Origin: an uncultured Prevotellaceae bacterium
Lineage (GTDB): Bacteria > Bacteroidota > Bacteroidia > Bacteroidales > Bacteroidaceae
Assembly: GCA_900313235.1 (NCBI GenBank)
Contig: OMQN01000011.1
Location: 1-46,026, forward strand
Reading direction: 5' to 3'
Length of the DNA: 46,026 bases
Of this stretch, positions 1 to 8,120 are shown piece after piece. A program made the translations under genes and the position numbers. Under the pieces are notes generated by a model, which was not told where the DNA came from, made no database searches, and was given only the letters and a program-made list of their open reading frames with translations. How positions within the stretch are numbered: the stretch's first letter is position 1; every line of letters begins with the position of its first letter.

Positions 1-13
1 AGCTTGATAGCCT

Positions 14-982
14 ATGCCCAGCCTGAAAGAAATTAAAGGCCGTATCGCCTCAGTCAACAGCACGCGCAAGATAACATCTGCCATGAAGATGGTGGCCAGT
101 TCCAAGCTGCACCATGCGCAGGTTGCTATCCAGAACATGCTGCCCTATGAGACGATGCTTGAGCATATCCTCAAGTCGTTCCTGGCTGCCGAGGCAGAGT
201 CACAGACCATCTTCGACCAGGAGCGCCCCGTCAAGCGTGTGGCCATCGTGGTCTTCTCTTCCAACTCGTCGCTCTGCGGTGGCTTCAATGCCAACGTCAT
301 CAAGCTGTTGCAGCGTACGGTAGACTCCTATGAGCAGGAGTTAGGCAAGGGAAGTGTTGAGGTCTATCCCATTGGCCGTAAGGTCTATGAGAAAGCGCGC
401 AAGTTAGGGTACGACATCCACGGCGAGCGTGCTGCGCTGATAGACCATCCTCGTGTCAGTGACTGCATAGAACTGGCTATGGAACTGGGTAAGAAGTTTG
501 CTGATGGCCAAGTGGACCGCGTAGAACTGCTCTACCACCACTTCAAGTCGGCGGGCTCGCAGATTCTGACCAACAAGCAGTTCCTGCCCATCGACCTGGA
601 GGCCGAGTTGGTGCGGGACCATGAGCGTGACTTGACTTCAACCATTGCGACAGAGAAGGCCCAGGAGTATCTGCGCAAGAATCGTCGCAAGAAGGAAGTA
701 AAGGAAGGCGAGACGGCTCCTCTTAACGACAACTTCATTGTGGAGCCCGACATGAATACCGTCTTGTCGAAGCTGATTCCCAAGATGGGGCACCTGATGC
801 TCTATACCGCATTGCTCGACAGCGTGGCTTCTGAGCATGCTGCCCGTATGGTGGCCATGCAGACTGCTACCGATAATGCCGACGAGTTGTTGCGCCAGCT
901 CAACCTGCAGTATAATAAGAGTCGCCAGCAGGCCATCACCTCTGAGTTGCTCGATATTGTTGGAGGTTCGGTAAACAACTAA
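14..982 (+). CDS. atpG: ATP synthase F1 gamma subunit
   Basis: Central-stalk subunit of F1F0 ATP synthase; it rotates inside the alpha/beta hexamer and couples proton flow to ATP synthesis. The N-terminus (SLKEIKGRIASVNSTRKIT) and the C-terminal helix (about residues 285-320, with NADELLRQLNLQYNKSRQQAIT) are the two conserved coiled-coil strands of the family. At 322 aa it is longer than the roughly 290 aa typical of the family. The extra length lies around residues 210-245, a lysine-rich stretch (RKNRRKKEV) followed by an acidic segment. The bases just before the start contain tandem stop codons (TGATAG at 5-10), which could end an upstream gene such as atpA, the usual neighbour, but too little is visible to call it. 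A strong hairpin terminator follows directly, so atpG is the last gene of its operon. Confidence 0.97.
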   Translation: MPSLKEIKGRIASVNSTRKITSAMKMVASSKLHHAQVAIQNMLPYETMLEHILKSFLAAEAESQTIFDQERPVKRVAIVVFSSNSSLCGGFNANVIKLLQRTVDSYEQELGKGSVEVYPIGRKVYEKARKLGYDIHGERAALIDHPRVSDCIELAMELGKKFADGQVDRVELLYHHFKSAGSQILTNKQFLPIDLEAELVRDHERDLTSTIATEKAQEYLRKNRRKKEVKEGETAPLNDNFIVEPDMNTVLSKLIPKMGHLMLYTALLDSVASEHAARMVAMQTATDNADELLRQLNLQYNKSRQQAITSELLDIVGGSVNN

Positions 983-988
983 CACGAT

Positions 989-1028
989 AAAAAAAGAGAG
1001 GTCACTTCGAAATGACCTCTCTTTTTTC
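989..1028. terminator. Bidirectional intrinsic terminator between atpG and the convergent gene
   Basis: Stem AGAGAGGTCA (995-1004) pairs with TGACCTCTCT (1013-1022). The stem is flanked by an A-run on the left and a T-run on the right, so it can terminate transcription from both sides. It lies between atpG and the convergent gene ending at 1036. Confidence 0.9.
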
Positions 1029-1035
1029 TATTCTA

Positions 1036-1653
1036 TCATCTCTTGTCTACGTATTCACAGTTCTTATAGCTGTCGTGTGGGAATCGGAAAAAGTCATCGT
1101 CGATGCCGCCAACTTTCACGTCGCTGATCTTGATGGTAGTATGGAAGATGCCCACCTTGATGCGCACACTGACAGGATAGCGGTGTTTCTTGTCCAGCAA
1201 ACAGCGGGCCTCCTTGATGCCCGACACCCCTTTCTTGGCTTTCAGCGTGATGTAGTAGCCCTCCTTGGAGTCCTTGATGCTGTAGGTGTAGTTCTCTGGG
1301 TTAAACTTAAACTTCGTGGCATACTTGTCGCGCTCGTCAGAGTGAGCGTCGTAGATAACCACACGGTTCTTCTTGCGCTCCAGGCGGTAGTACGTCACGT
1401 CGTCGTTCCACGCTATATATCTTTCGTCAACGAACTTGCTCTTCTTTCCTTTCGTCCAGATGGTACCCTCCGTCTTGTAGATGCCAATGATGTTCACCTT
1501 ATAGTGTAGTTGTGAGCCCTGCTCACCAAATATCATCTTATACGTCTCGTTGAACAGGCGGCGAGCCTGCTGTGCGTTTGGCGTCTCGTGGTTCTGTGCC
1601 TGCTGGCCCATTGCGACCCACCATATAGTCAATAATACTAATATCTTTTTCAT
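1036..1653 (-). CDS. Secreted LolA-like protein (hypothetical)
   Basis: About 205 aa. I chose the ATG at 1651-1653 because it begins a good signal peptide (MKKILVLLTIWWVAMGQQA); the open frame extends ten codons further upstream, into the promoter. The mature part is rich in beta-strand patterns and tyrosine, and ends in a run that reads like the last strands of the LolA/LolB fold (DVKVGGIDDDFFRFP). I therefore infer a LolA-like periplasmic lipoprotein-carrier fold, but no catalytic motif is visible and the function is not certain. It is transcribed alone, convergent with atpG and divergent from truA. Confidence 0.7.
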   Translation of the reverse strand: MKKILVLLTIWWVAMGQQAQNHETPNAQQARRLFNETYKMIFGEQGSQLHYKVNIIGIYKTEGTIWTKGKKSKFVDERYIAWNDDVTYYRLERKKNRVVIYDAHSDERDKYATKFKFNPENYTYSIKDSKEGYYITLKAKKGVSGIKEARCLLDKKHRYPVSVRIKVGIFHTTIKISDVKVGGIDDDFFRFPHDSYKNCEYVDKR

Positions 1654-1662
1654 AACGGGCTG

Positions 1663-1670
1663 CAAAGATA
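1663..1670 (-). promoter_or_regulatory. -7 promoter element of the LolA-like gene
   Basis: On the minus strand this reads TATCTTTG followed by CA, a match to the Bacteroidetes TAnnTTTG box. It lies 10 bases upstream of the start at 1653, so the leader is very short. No clear -33 element was found. Confidence 0.6.
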
Positions 1671-1674
1671 CAAA

Positions 1675-1710
1675 ATAATTCATAATTCATAATGCATAAT
1701 TCATAATAAT
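1675..1710. repeat. Short AT-rich tandem repeat (TAATTCATAATTCATAATGCAT type)
   Basis: About four imperfect copies of a 7-8 bp unit (ATAATTC/ATAATGC) lie between two divergent promoters. It belongs to the wider set of short tandem repeats seen in spacers of this window. Confidence 0.6.
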
Positions 1711-1714
1711 TTGC

Positions 1715-1722
1715 TAATTTTG
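1715..1722 (+). promoter_or_regulatory. -7 promoter element of truA
   Basis: TAATTTTG followed by CAC fits TAnnTTTG, 19 bases before the truA start. The -33 position falls within the short tandem repeat and shows no TTTG. Confidence 0.6.
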
Positions 1723-1741
1723 CACGCAAATAAAGGAAAAG

Positions 1742-2476
1742 ATGAGATATTTCGTATGGTTTAGCTATGACGGCACCCACTATCACGGCTGGCAGGTACA
1801 ACCCAATGGCATCACGGTGCAGAGCGAGTTGGAACGCTGTCTGTCGCTCTTGTTGCGTGAGACCATCACAGTGACAGGCGCAGGTCGAACCGATGCCGGT
1901 GTTCACGCCCGTCAGATGGCAGCCCACTTCGATACTGATGCCCAGTTTGATGCTGTGGTGCTCGCCAAGAAGCTCAACGGACTCTTGCATCACGACATCG
2001 CTGTAGACCGCATCGAAAGGGTGGCTCCCGATATGCATGCCCGTTTCTCGGCGACATCGCGCATGTACCATTATTATATTCATACGAAGAAAAATCCCTT
2101 CATCCAACAATTCTCTCAAGAGATGCACTACCAGCTCGACTTCGATCTGATGAACCAGGCTGGGCGCATCCTGTTGGAGTATGAGGACTTTGGTGCCTTT
2201 TGCAAGGCGGGTAGCGATGTGAAAACTACCATCTGCCACGTCACCCATGCCCAGTGGCATCAGACGTCACCCTCTGAGTGGTACTTCGAGATTACCGCCA
2301 ACCGCTTCCTTCGCAACATGGTGAGAGCTGTTGTCGGTACGCTTATCGAGGTGGGCCGTGGGCGAATGACGCTTGACGAGTTCCGTCAGGTCATCGAGGG
2401 CAAGCAGCGCACACAAGCCGGTGAGTCGATGCCTGCCAAGGCCCTGTTCCTCGAGGAGGTGAAATACGGACAATAA
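1742..2476 (+). CDS. truA: tRNA pseudouridine(38-40) synthase TruA
   Basis: Converts uridines 38-40 of the tRNA anticodon arm to pseudouridine. The family signature is clear: the N-terminal WFSYDGTHYHGWQVQP strand and the catalytic-Asp motif GAGRTDAGVHARQ (about residues 53-65), with Asp in RTDAG as the nucleophile. The C-terminal half has the second conserved block NRFLRNMVRAVVGTLIEVGRG. At 244 aa it is the usual length. Its stop is followed by a pair of 15-16 bp repeats and then the transporter gene on the same strand, so the two probably share a transcript. Confidence 0.97.
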   Translation: MRYFVWFSYDGTHYHGWQVQPNGITVQSELERCLSLLLRETITVTGAGRTDAGVHARQMAAHFDTDAQFDAVVLAKKLNGLLHHDIAVDRIERVAPDMHARFSATSRMYHYYIHTKKNPFIQQFSQEMHYQLDFDLMNQAGRILLEYEDFGAFCKAGSDVKTTICHVTHAQWHQTSPSEWYFEITANRFLRNMVRAVVGTLIEVGRGRMTLDEFRQVIEGKQRTQAGESMPAKALFLEEVKYGQ

Positions 2477-2478
2477 AA

Positions 2479-2509
2479 TAGTCAAATTGTAAGTAGTCAA
2501 ATTGTAAAG
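2479..2509. repeat. Tandem repeat in the truA-EamA spacer
   Basis: Two copies of TAGTCAAATTGTAAG/TAGTCAAATTGTAAAG begin three bases after the truA stop codon and fill nearly all of the 37-nt spacer. The sequence is related in style to the TTTGACAATT repeats in the Kor operon spacers. Confidence 0.8.
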
Positions 2510-2513
2510 CAAG

Positions 2514-3434
2514 ATGGCTTGGTTAATACTCGCATTCATGTCCGCAGCACTGTTAGGCTGCTATGACTCCTTCAAGAAACAGGCACTGAAGGCTAATGCC
2601 GTCATTCCCGTACTTTTTCTGAATACCCTCTTTTCATCCCTTATCTTCCTGCCGTTTATCGTGCTGAGCGCTAACACAGAAATGCTCGACGGCACCATCT
2701 TCCACGTATCCAGTGGCGGCTGGGAAGTCCATCGATATGTCGTCCTTAAGGCCTTCATCGTGCTTTCCAGTTGGGTGCTCGGCTATTTCGGTATGAAGCA
2801 CTTGCCACTCACCATTGTCGGTCCCATCAATGCTACACGCCCCGTCATGGTCCTTGTGGGTGCCTTGCTCGTCTATGGCGAGCGTCTGAATCTATGGCAG
2901 TGGCTGGGCGTCCTGCTCGCCGTGCTGTCGTTTTTCATGCTGAGTCGTAGTGGCAAGAAGGAGGGCATTGACTTCAAGCACGACCATTGGATATGGATGA
3001 TTGTCGGAGCTGCCGTGATGGGAGCCATCAGCGGACTCTATGACAAGTATCTCATGGCGCCTGTCGAGTCTGGTGGAGTAGGGCTCGACCGCATGCTCGT
3101 CCAGTCGTGGTACAATATCTACCAGTGTTTCATGATGCTTGCCATGCTGCTTCTGCTATGGTGGCCTAAACACAACGAGACGACGCCCTTCCATTGGCAC
3201 TGGTCTATCATTGGTGTCAGCATCTTCCTATCTATCGCCGACTTCATGTACTTCTATTCGTTGTCGATGCCTGACGCGATGATTTCCATTGTCAGCATGA
3301 TACGTCGAGGCTCCGTTATTGTCAGCTTCCTCTTTGGTGCCGCCTTCTTTCACGAGAAGAATGTCAAGGCCAAGGCTTTCGACTTGGCACTTGTGCTCCT
3401 TGGAATGATATTCCTTTATATAGGTTCTAAATAA
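2514..3434 (+). CDS. DMT-superfamily (EamA) transporter
   Basis: 306 aa, very hydrophobic, with about ten predicted membrane spans arranged as two five-helix halves, the EamA layout. The first half ends near residue 140 (LLAVLSFFMLSRSGKKEG, followed by a polar loop). The second half starts near residue 155 (WIWMIVGAAVMGAISGLYDKYL). The family exports small metabolites or drugs; the substrate cannot be told from sequence. It sits downstream of truA across a repeat-filled spacer. Confidence 0.85.
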   Translation: MAWLILAFMSAALLGCYDSFKKQALKANAVIPVLFLNTLFSSLIFLPFIVLSANTEMLDGTIFHVSSGGWEVHRYVVLKAFIVLSSWVLGYFGMKHLPLTIVGPINATRPVMVLVGALLVYGERLNLWQWLGVLLAVLSFFMLSRSGKKEGIDFKHDHWIWMIVGAAVMGAISGLYDKYLMAPVESGGVGLDRMLVQSWYNIYQCFMMLAMLLLLWWPKHNETTPFHWHWSIIGVSIFLSIADFMYFYSLSMPDAMISIVSMIRRGSVIVSFLFGAAFFHEKNVKAKAFDLALVLLGMIFLYIGSK

Positions 3435-3466
3435 TTACGTTTAATGACTATAATCTGATAAACGAT

Positions 3467-5107
3467 ATGAAAAAGATGTTTCCAGTTGTGAGTCGTATGA
3501 AGACCATAGGTCTCAGTGTGTTGATGATGTCACTGTTGACAGTCGCCGTACAGGCAGCACCTCCTTTGCGCATGCTGGTACCCGTCACAGTAGGTCATCG
3601 TACGATGATTGCTCCCACTGACCTTCAGCAAGTTTATGGAGAAGAAGACAGCTTTTGTGCCACGCAGGCTGTGATAGGTAACGGCAATTACCTCCAGCAT
3701 CAGGGCTCTCCGCGTGTGCTTACCATTTTGGTCAACTTTCAGGATGTAGCCTTCACCGTCAACGACCCTGTTCAGGCGTTCACGCAGTATCTGATGGGCG
3801 ACACGCAGGAAGACTTGGGCAACAAGAACAATCTGAATATAGCCAGTGTGCGCCAGTATTTCAATACCTGCAGTGGTGGACAGTTCGTGCCACAGTTTGA
3901 TGTCATCGGACCGCTGACCCTTCCTAATGATATGGCCTACTATGGCGGTACTCAGGGAAATGGCTCTGACGACAGGTTCTCTGACCTTTGTCGCGATGCT
4001 ACGGAATTGGCTAAAAGCCATGTTGACGACTGGACTATCTATGACAATGACGATGATGGCCTCATCGAGTTGGTATGTATTATCTTTGCTGGCTTCGGAC
4101 AGAACCAGGGTGGAGATAGTAACACCATCTGGGCTAAGGCCAGCGTCCAGAATCTCAAGCTCAACGACGACTTGCACATCACCCGCTTCAACTGTTGTTC
4201 AGAACTTTTCCATCCGCAATATCCCACCTACATCAATGGCACTGGTGTCTTCATCCACGAGTTCTCGCATTGTCTGGGATTGCCCGATCTATATGCCACC
4301 AAGTCGATAGCTTACGTCAACAATCAAGGTATGGAGTCGTATAGCATCATGGACTACGGGCTCTACAACCGCAACAGCTATGCCCCCGCTCCCTATACTG
4401 CCTGGGAGCAGTCTGTCATGCAGTGGATTACCCCTGAAGATCTTAGTGGGAAGATGGCTGACGGTAGCTATCACATTTCCGATGTTGCCCCGCTGATAGA
4501 GGGTGGCAATGCCTATAAGGTTGTCAATCCCGACAACGATCGCGACTACATCGTTATGGAGAATATACAGAAACGAGGACTTAACACCTACGCCAATGGC
4601 CATGGACTGTTGGTTTATCATATCGACTATCAGCGCGAAAGTGTTAATATGGGCGACAGTCCCAACAACAACCCAGGTCATCCTGGTGTGGCAGTAGTGC
4701 CCGCAGGAGGATTGTTCATCAACAGTTATCTGCGAGGCTCGGGCAAGACCTATACAACAGATGAATGGAAGGCGTCGATGGCTTCGTCGACCTTCCCTGG
4801 CTCGACCAACGTCACCACCCTCAACAACCAGATGCAGCTGCCCAACTACTGCTTCTATGATGGCGACAATCATCTGTCAACCAATTTCCAGCTTACCAAC
4901 ATTGCTGAACAGGCGGAGACTGGTCTTATCAGCTTTTTCATCTCTAAAGAAGGAACCTCGGCTATCAGCGATGTAGAGCATGTCAAATCAGAACCTGCTG
5001 CCCCATACTATGATTTGCAGGGACGCCCGCTGTCCACACCTCTGAAACCTGGGCTGTACATCTCTCGTGGTAAGAAGAAAGTGGTGAACTATATTCTTTG
5101 TAAGTAA
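3467..5107 (+). CDS. Secreted M6-family metalloprotease
   Basis: Zinc-dependent endopeptidase, probably exported and surface-associated. The zinc-binding helix reads HEFSHCLGLPDLY, with the first His at residue 264; HExxH-type spacing followed by GLPD is typical of immune inhibitor A-like M6 peptidases. The N-terminus has a signal peptide ending near VQAAPP; a second Met at residue 11 (MKTIGLSV) could also be the start. The C-terminus (YYDLQGRPLSTPLKPGLYI, then a Lys-rich end) resembles the short terminal segment common on exported Prevotella proteins, perhaps a type IX secretion signal; that link is inference. A 32-nt gap separates it from the transporter, and no clear promoter is seen there. 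Confidence 0.88.
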   Translation: MKKMFPVVSRMKTIGLSVLMMSLLTVAVQAAPPLRMLVPVTVGHRTMIAPTDLQQVYGEEDSFCATQAVIGNGNYLQHQGSPRVLTILVNFQDVAFTVNDPVQAFTQYLMGDTQEDLGNKNNLNIASVRQYFNTCSGGQFVPQFDVIGPLTLPNDMAYYGGTQGNGSDDRFSDLCRDATELAKSHVDDWTIYDNDDDGLIELVCIIFAGFGQNQGGDSNTIWAKASVQNLKLNDDLHITRFNCCSELFHPQYPTYINGTGVFIHEFSHCLGLPDLYATKSIAYVNNQGMESYSIMDYGLYNRNSYAPAPYTAWEQSVMQWITPEDLSGKMADGSYHISDVAPLIEGGNAYKVVNPDNDRDYIVMENIQKRGLNTYANGHGLLVYHIDYQRESVNMGDSPNNNPGHPGVAVVPAGGLFINSYLRGSGKTYTTDEWKASMASSTFPGSTNVTTLNNQMQLPNYCFYDGDNHLSTNFQLTNIAEQAETGLISFFISKEGTSAISDVEHVKSEPAAPYYDLQGRPLSTPLKPGLYISRGKKKVVNYILCK

Positions 5108-5152
5108 AAAAGGTACTTTTGTATGAAAATGAAAGAAAAAGCGGATTTTTTC

Positions 5153-5183
5153 TTTGCATTTTGCTTACTTATTCGTATCTTTG
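5153..5183 (+). promoter_or_regulatory. Promoter of the 2-oxoacid:ferredoxin oxidoreductase operon
   Basis: TTTG (5153-5156), a 19-nt spacer, then TATCTTTG (5176-5183) followed by CAC. This is a full match to the Bacteroidetes consensus, 38 bases before the first gene. Confidence 0.8.
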
Positions 5184-5221
5184 CACTCCGAATCAGAATT
5201 ATTGCATTAAACTAAATAAAT

Positions 5222-5452
5222 ATGGCAAAAATGAAAGGTGCCATCGTGGTGGATACTGAGAGGTGCAAGGGATGCCAGTTGTGCATCATTGCTTGTCCTC
5301 AAAAGGTCATCGCCTTGGCCAACAAAGTGAATTTGCACGGCTATCCCTATGTGGAGGCTACGAACGAAGAGGCCTGTGTAGGCTGTGCTTCGTGTGGCAT
5401 TGTCTGTCCTGACGGATGTATTACCGTGTATCGTAAAAAGGTGGAGGAGTAA
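5222..5452 (+). CDS. korD: 2-oxoacid:ferredoxin oxidoreductase, delta (ferredoxin) subunit
   Basis: 76-aa dicluster ferredoxin that takes electrons from the TPP-dependent core of the enzyme. Two [4Fe-4S] motifs are visible: CKGCQLCIIACP near residues 17-28 and CVGCASCGIVCP near residues 56-67, each CxxCxxCxxxCP. It is the first gene of a four-gene operon and ends 3 nt before the alpha subunit. The order delta-alpha-beta-gamma is the common Bacteroidales arrangement. Confidence 0.93.
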   Translation: MAKMKGAIVVDTERCKGCQLCIIACPQKVIALANKVNLHGYPYVEATNEEACVGCASCGIVCPDGCITVYRKKVEE

Positions 5453-5455
5453 AGT

Positions 5456-6535
5456 ATGGAGAAAGAAGTTGTATTGATGAAAGGCAATGAGGCTATCGCC
5501 CATGCTGCAATTCGTTGCGGATGCGACGGCTATTTCGGCTATCCTATTACTCCGCAGAGTGAAGTGATTGAGACGCTGGCAGAACTGAAGCCTTGGGAAA
5601 CCACCGGTATGCAGGTGGTGCAGGCAGAGAGCGAGCTGGCATCTATTTATATGGTATATGGTGCCGCTGGTGCCGGTAAGCGAGCCATGACCTCATCATC
5701 GTCGCCAGGTATTGCCCTCATGCAGGAGGGTATCACCTATATGGCTGGTGCCGAGGTGCCCGGCGTGTTTGTCAACGTGCAGCGTGGCGGTCCTGGCCTG
5801 GGTACTATCCAGCCTTCTCAGGGTGACTATTTCCAGGCTACCCGTGGTGGTGGTAATGGCGACTACAAGGTCATCGTGCTGGCTCCCTCTTCTGTTCAGG
5901 AGATGGCAGACTTCGTAGACCTGGCCTTCGAATTGGCTTTCAAGTATCGCAACCCTGCTATGATTCTGAGCGATGGTGTCATCGGTCAGATGATGGAGAA
6001 GGTGGTACTGCCGCCCTTCAAGCCCCGTCGTACGGATGAGGAGGTCATCAAGCAGTGTCCATGGGCTTCTACAGGAAAGCCTAAGAATCGTGAGCGCGTG
6101 GTGATTACCTCGCTGGAGCTGAAGCCTGAGATTATGGAACAGCGCAACCTGGCCTTGCAGGAGAAATATCGCAAGATTCAGGAGAACGAAGTTCGTTTTG
6201 AAGAGCAGCAGTTAGACGACGCAGAGTATGCTATCGTTGCCTTCGGTAGTGCAGCCCGTATTGCTGAGAAGAGTGTTGAGATAGCCCGTGAACAGGGTAT
6301 CAAGGTCGGATTGTTCCGTCCTATCACACTGTTCCCGTTCCCTGAGAAGCAGATTGCTGCGTTGTCGAAGAAAGTGAAGGGAGTCCTTGTGGCAGAGATC
6401 AATGCCGGACAGATGGTGCAGGATGTTCGCCTGGCGGTGAATGGCGCTGTACCTGTAGAGCAGTTTGGACGTCTGGGAGGTATTGTCCCTGATCCTGAAG
6501 AAATCGTCACAGCTTTACAGCATTTGACAATTTGA
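5456..6535 (+). CDS. vorB: 2-oxoacid:ferredoxin oxidoreductase, alpha subunit (VorB-type)
   Basis: Pyrimidine-binding/transketolase-like alpha subunit of an oxidoreductase that decarboxylates a 2-oxoacid to acyl-CoA and reduces ferredoxin. Conserved blocks are GYPITPQSEVIETLA (about residues 28-42), TSSSSPGIALMQEGITYMAG (about 81-100), and the C-terminal domain with GLFRPITLFPFP. Closely related Bacteroidales genes are usually named VorB (3-methyl-2-oxobutanoate). The real substrate could instead be 2-oxoglutarate or another 2-oxoacid; sequence alone does not decide. The last codons (HLTI, TGA) lie in the repeat that forms the spacer to the beta subunit. Confidence 0.93.
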   Translation: MEKEVVLMKGNEAIAHAAIRCGCDGYFGYPITPQSEVIETLAELKPWETTGMQVVQAESELASIYMVYGAAGAGKRAMTSSSSPGIALMQEGITYMAGAEVPGVFVNVQRGGPGLGTIQPSQGDYFQATRGGGNGDYKVIVLAPSSVQEMADFVDLAFELAFKYRNPAMILSDGVIGQMMEKVVLPPFKPRRTDEEVIKQCPWASTGKPKNRERVVITSLELKPEIMEQRNLALQEKYRKIQENEVRFEEQQLDDAEYAIVAFGSAARIAEKSVEIAREQGIKVGLFRPITLFPFPEKQIAALSKKVKGVLVAEINAGQMVQDVRLAVNGAVPVEQFGRLGGIVPDPEEIVTALQHLTI

Positions 6536-6594
6536 CAATTTACGATTTGACAATTGTAAAATGGTGAAATAGTAAAATAGTGAAATAGTAAAAT
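6524..6594. repeat. Repeat-filled spacer, copy 1 (vorB-korB)
   Basis: Built from TTTGACAATT units, then GATTTGACAATTGTAAAATG, then GTGAAATAGTAAAATA units. The vorB stop codon TGA is part of a TTTGACAATT unit. Nearly the same 65-nt sequence recurs at 7365-7430. Confidence 0.9.
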
Positions 6595-6597
6595 ATC

Positions 6598-7368
6598 ATG
6601 ATGGATAGAAATCAAATAGTTCAACCCGAGAATATCGTCTGCAAGAAGCCGACGCTGATGAACGACAATAATATGCATTACTGTCCTGGCTGCAGTCATG
6701 GTGTGGTGCATAAGTTAATTGCCGAGGTCATCGAGGAAATGGGGATGGAAGACAAAACCGTGGGTGTGTCGCCTGTAGGCTGTGCCGTCTTCGCGTATAA
6801 CTATATAGATATAGACTGGCAGGAGGCTGCTCATGGTCGTGCACCCGCACTGGCAACAGGTATCAAGCGTACATGGCCTGATAGACTGGTGTTCACCTAT
6901 CAGGGTGATGGTGACTTGGCTTGTATCGGCACTTGTGAGACCATCCACGCCCTGAACCGTGGAGAGAACATCGTCATCATCTTCGTCAACAATGCCATCT
7001 ATGGTATGACGGGTGGACAGATGGCGCCTACTACGCTGATTGGCCAGAAGACCTCTACCTGTCCTTACGGCCGTGATCCTGAGATTCATGGTTATCCTCT
7101 GAAGATGGCCGATATCGCTGCTCAGTTGGAAGGGACCTGCTATGTCACTCGCCAAAGCGTAGAGTCTGTAGCCTCTATCAACAAGGCTAAGAAGGCGTTG
7201 CGCAAGGCTTTCGAGGCTTCGATGGCTGGTAAGGGTAGTTCGCTCGTAGAGTTTGTGTCTACCTGTAATAGTGGCTGGAAACTGACTCCTGCCAAGGCTA
7301 ACGAGTGGATGAAGGAGAACATGTTCCCCTTCTATCCTAAAGGTGATCTTAAAGACACTACGATTTGA
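6598..7368 (+). CDS. korB: 2-oxoacid:ferredoxin oxidoreductase, beta (TPP-binding) subunit
   Basis: 256 aa. It carries the thiamine pyrophosphate site: CPGCSHGVVHK near residue 29 and the Mg/TPP motif GDGDLACIGTCETIHALNR near residues 102-120, ending in NNAIYGMTGGQMAPTT. A second ATG directly follows the first (ATGATGG), so the start could be three bases later. The stop codon (ATT TGA) lies inside the second copy of the spacer repeat. Confidence 0.94.
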   Translation: MMDRNQIVQPENIVCKKPTLMNDNNMHYCPGCSHGVVHKLIAEVIEEMGMEDKTVGVSPVGCAVFAYNYIDIDWQEAAHGRAPALATGIKRTWPDRLVFTYQGDGDLACIGTCETIHALNRGENIVIIFVNNAIYGMTGGQMAPTTLIGQKTSTCPYGRDPEIHGYPLKMADIAAQLEGTCYVTRQSVESVASINKAKKALRKAFEASMAGKGSSLVEFVSTCNSGWKLTPAKANEWMKENMFPFYPKGDLKDTTI

Positions 7369-7430
7369 CAATTGGACAATTTACGATTTGACAATTGTAA
7401 AATGGTGAAATAGTAAAATAGTGAAATAAA
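7365..7430. repeat. Repeat-filled spacer, copy 2 (korB-korC)
   Basis: Almost identical to 6524-6594. It again begins with a TTTGACAATT unit that supplies the upstream stop codon (here korB) and ends in GTGAAATA units a few bases before the next start codon. Differences are one G for T change and a shorter tail. Confidence 0.9.
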
Positions 7431-7433
7431 ACG

Positions 7434-7976
7434 ATGAAGAAAGAGATAATTATTTCAGGTTTTGGTGGTCAGGGCGTACTCTCAATGGGTAAGATTCTGG
7501 CCTATTCAGGACTGATGGACGATAAGGAGGTGACATGGATGCCAGCCTACGGCCCTGAACAGCGTGGTGGTACGGCTAACGTCACCGTCATTGTTAGCGA
7601 TGAACGCATCTCTTCGCCTATCCTCAGCAAATACGACATTGCTGTGCTGCTCAACCAGCCCTCGCTGGAGAAGTTTGAACCCAAAATCAAGCCAGGCGGC
7701 ATTCTCATCTATGATGGTTTTGGTATTATCAATCCTCCAACGCGTAAGGATATAACAGTCTATCGTATCGACGCGATGGATAAGGCTGCCGAGATGAAGA
7801 ATGCTAAGGTGTTTAATATGATTGTGCTGGGCGGACTGCTGAAGGTGGCTCCCGTGGTCAGCACGAAGGGTGTTGAGAAGGCACTCTATAAGACGCTGCC
7901 CGAGCGACATCATGCGCTGATCCCGTTGAATATGCAAGCCATTGAAGAGGGTGGAAAAATCATGCAACAGCAATAA
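7434..7976 (+). CDS. korC: 2-oxoacid:ferredoxin oxidoreductase, gamma subunit
   Basis: 180 aa, usual length for the gamma subunit (CoA-binding Rossmann-like domain). The signature GFGGQGVLSMGKILAYSG is at residues 9-26, and YGPEQRGGTANVTVIVSDE follows at about residues 39-58. Last gene of the operon; it completes the delta-alpha-beta-gamma set. After it comes a 144-nt AT-rich gap with the next promoter. Confidence 0.94.
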   Translation: MKKEIIISGFGGQGVLSMGKILAYSGLMDDKEVTWMPAYGPEQRGGTANVTVIVSDERISSPILSKYDIAVLLNQPSLEKFEPKIKPGGILIYDGFGIINPPTRKDITVYRIDAMDKAAEMKNAKVFNMIVLGGLLKVAPVVSTKGVEKALYKTLPERHHALIPLNMQAIEEGGKIMQQQ

Positions 7977-8055
7977 TTTGGACTGATTAGTTATAAAATT
8001 TTAGACTATATGTGTTTTTTTTGTCAAAAAACTTGGAAGTATAAATTATTTTTTG

Positions 8056-8063
8056 TTACTTTG
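8056..8063 (+). promoter_or_regulatory. -7 element upstream of the OmpA-family gene
   Basis: TTACTTTG followed by CAAG differs from TAnnTTTG at one base. It is 57 nt upstream of the start, in a long A/T-rich leader of the kind seen for strongly expressed genes. No convincing -33 box. Confidence 0.5.
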
Positions 8064-8120
8064 CAAGCATATAGACAGAGAATGACCATATAAACATTAT
8101 TATTAATAGAACAATTAATT

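Noticed and set aside
1538-2260. 240-codon minus-strand reading frame opposite truA
   Set aside because: It lies wholly across a clear truA gene and the LolA-like gene's start, has no promoter box of its own, and reads like a reverse-complement shadow.
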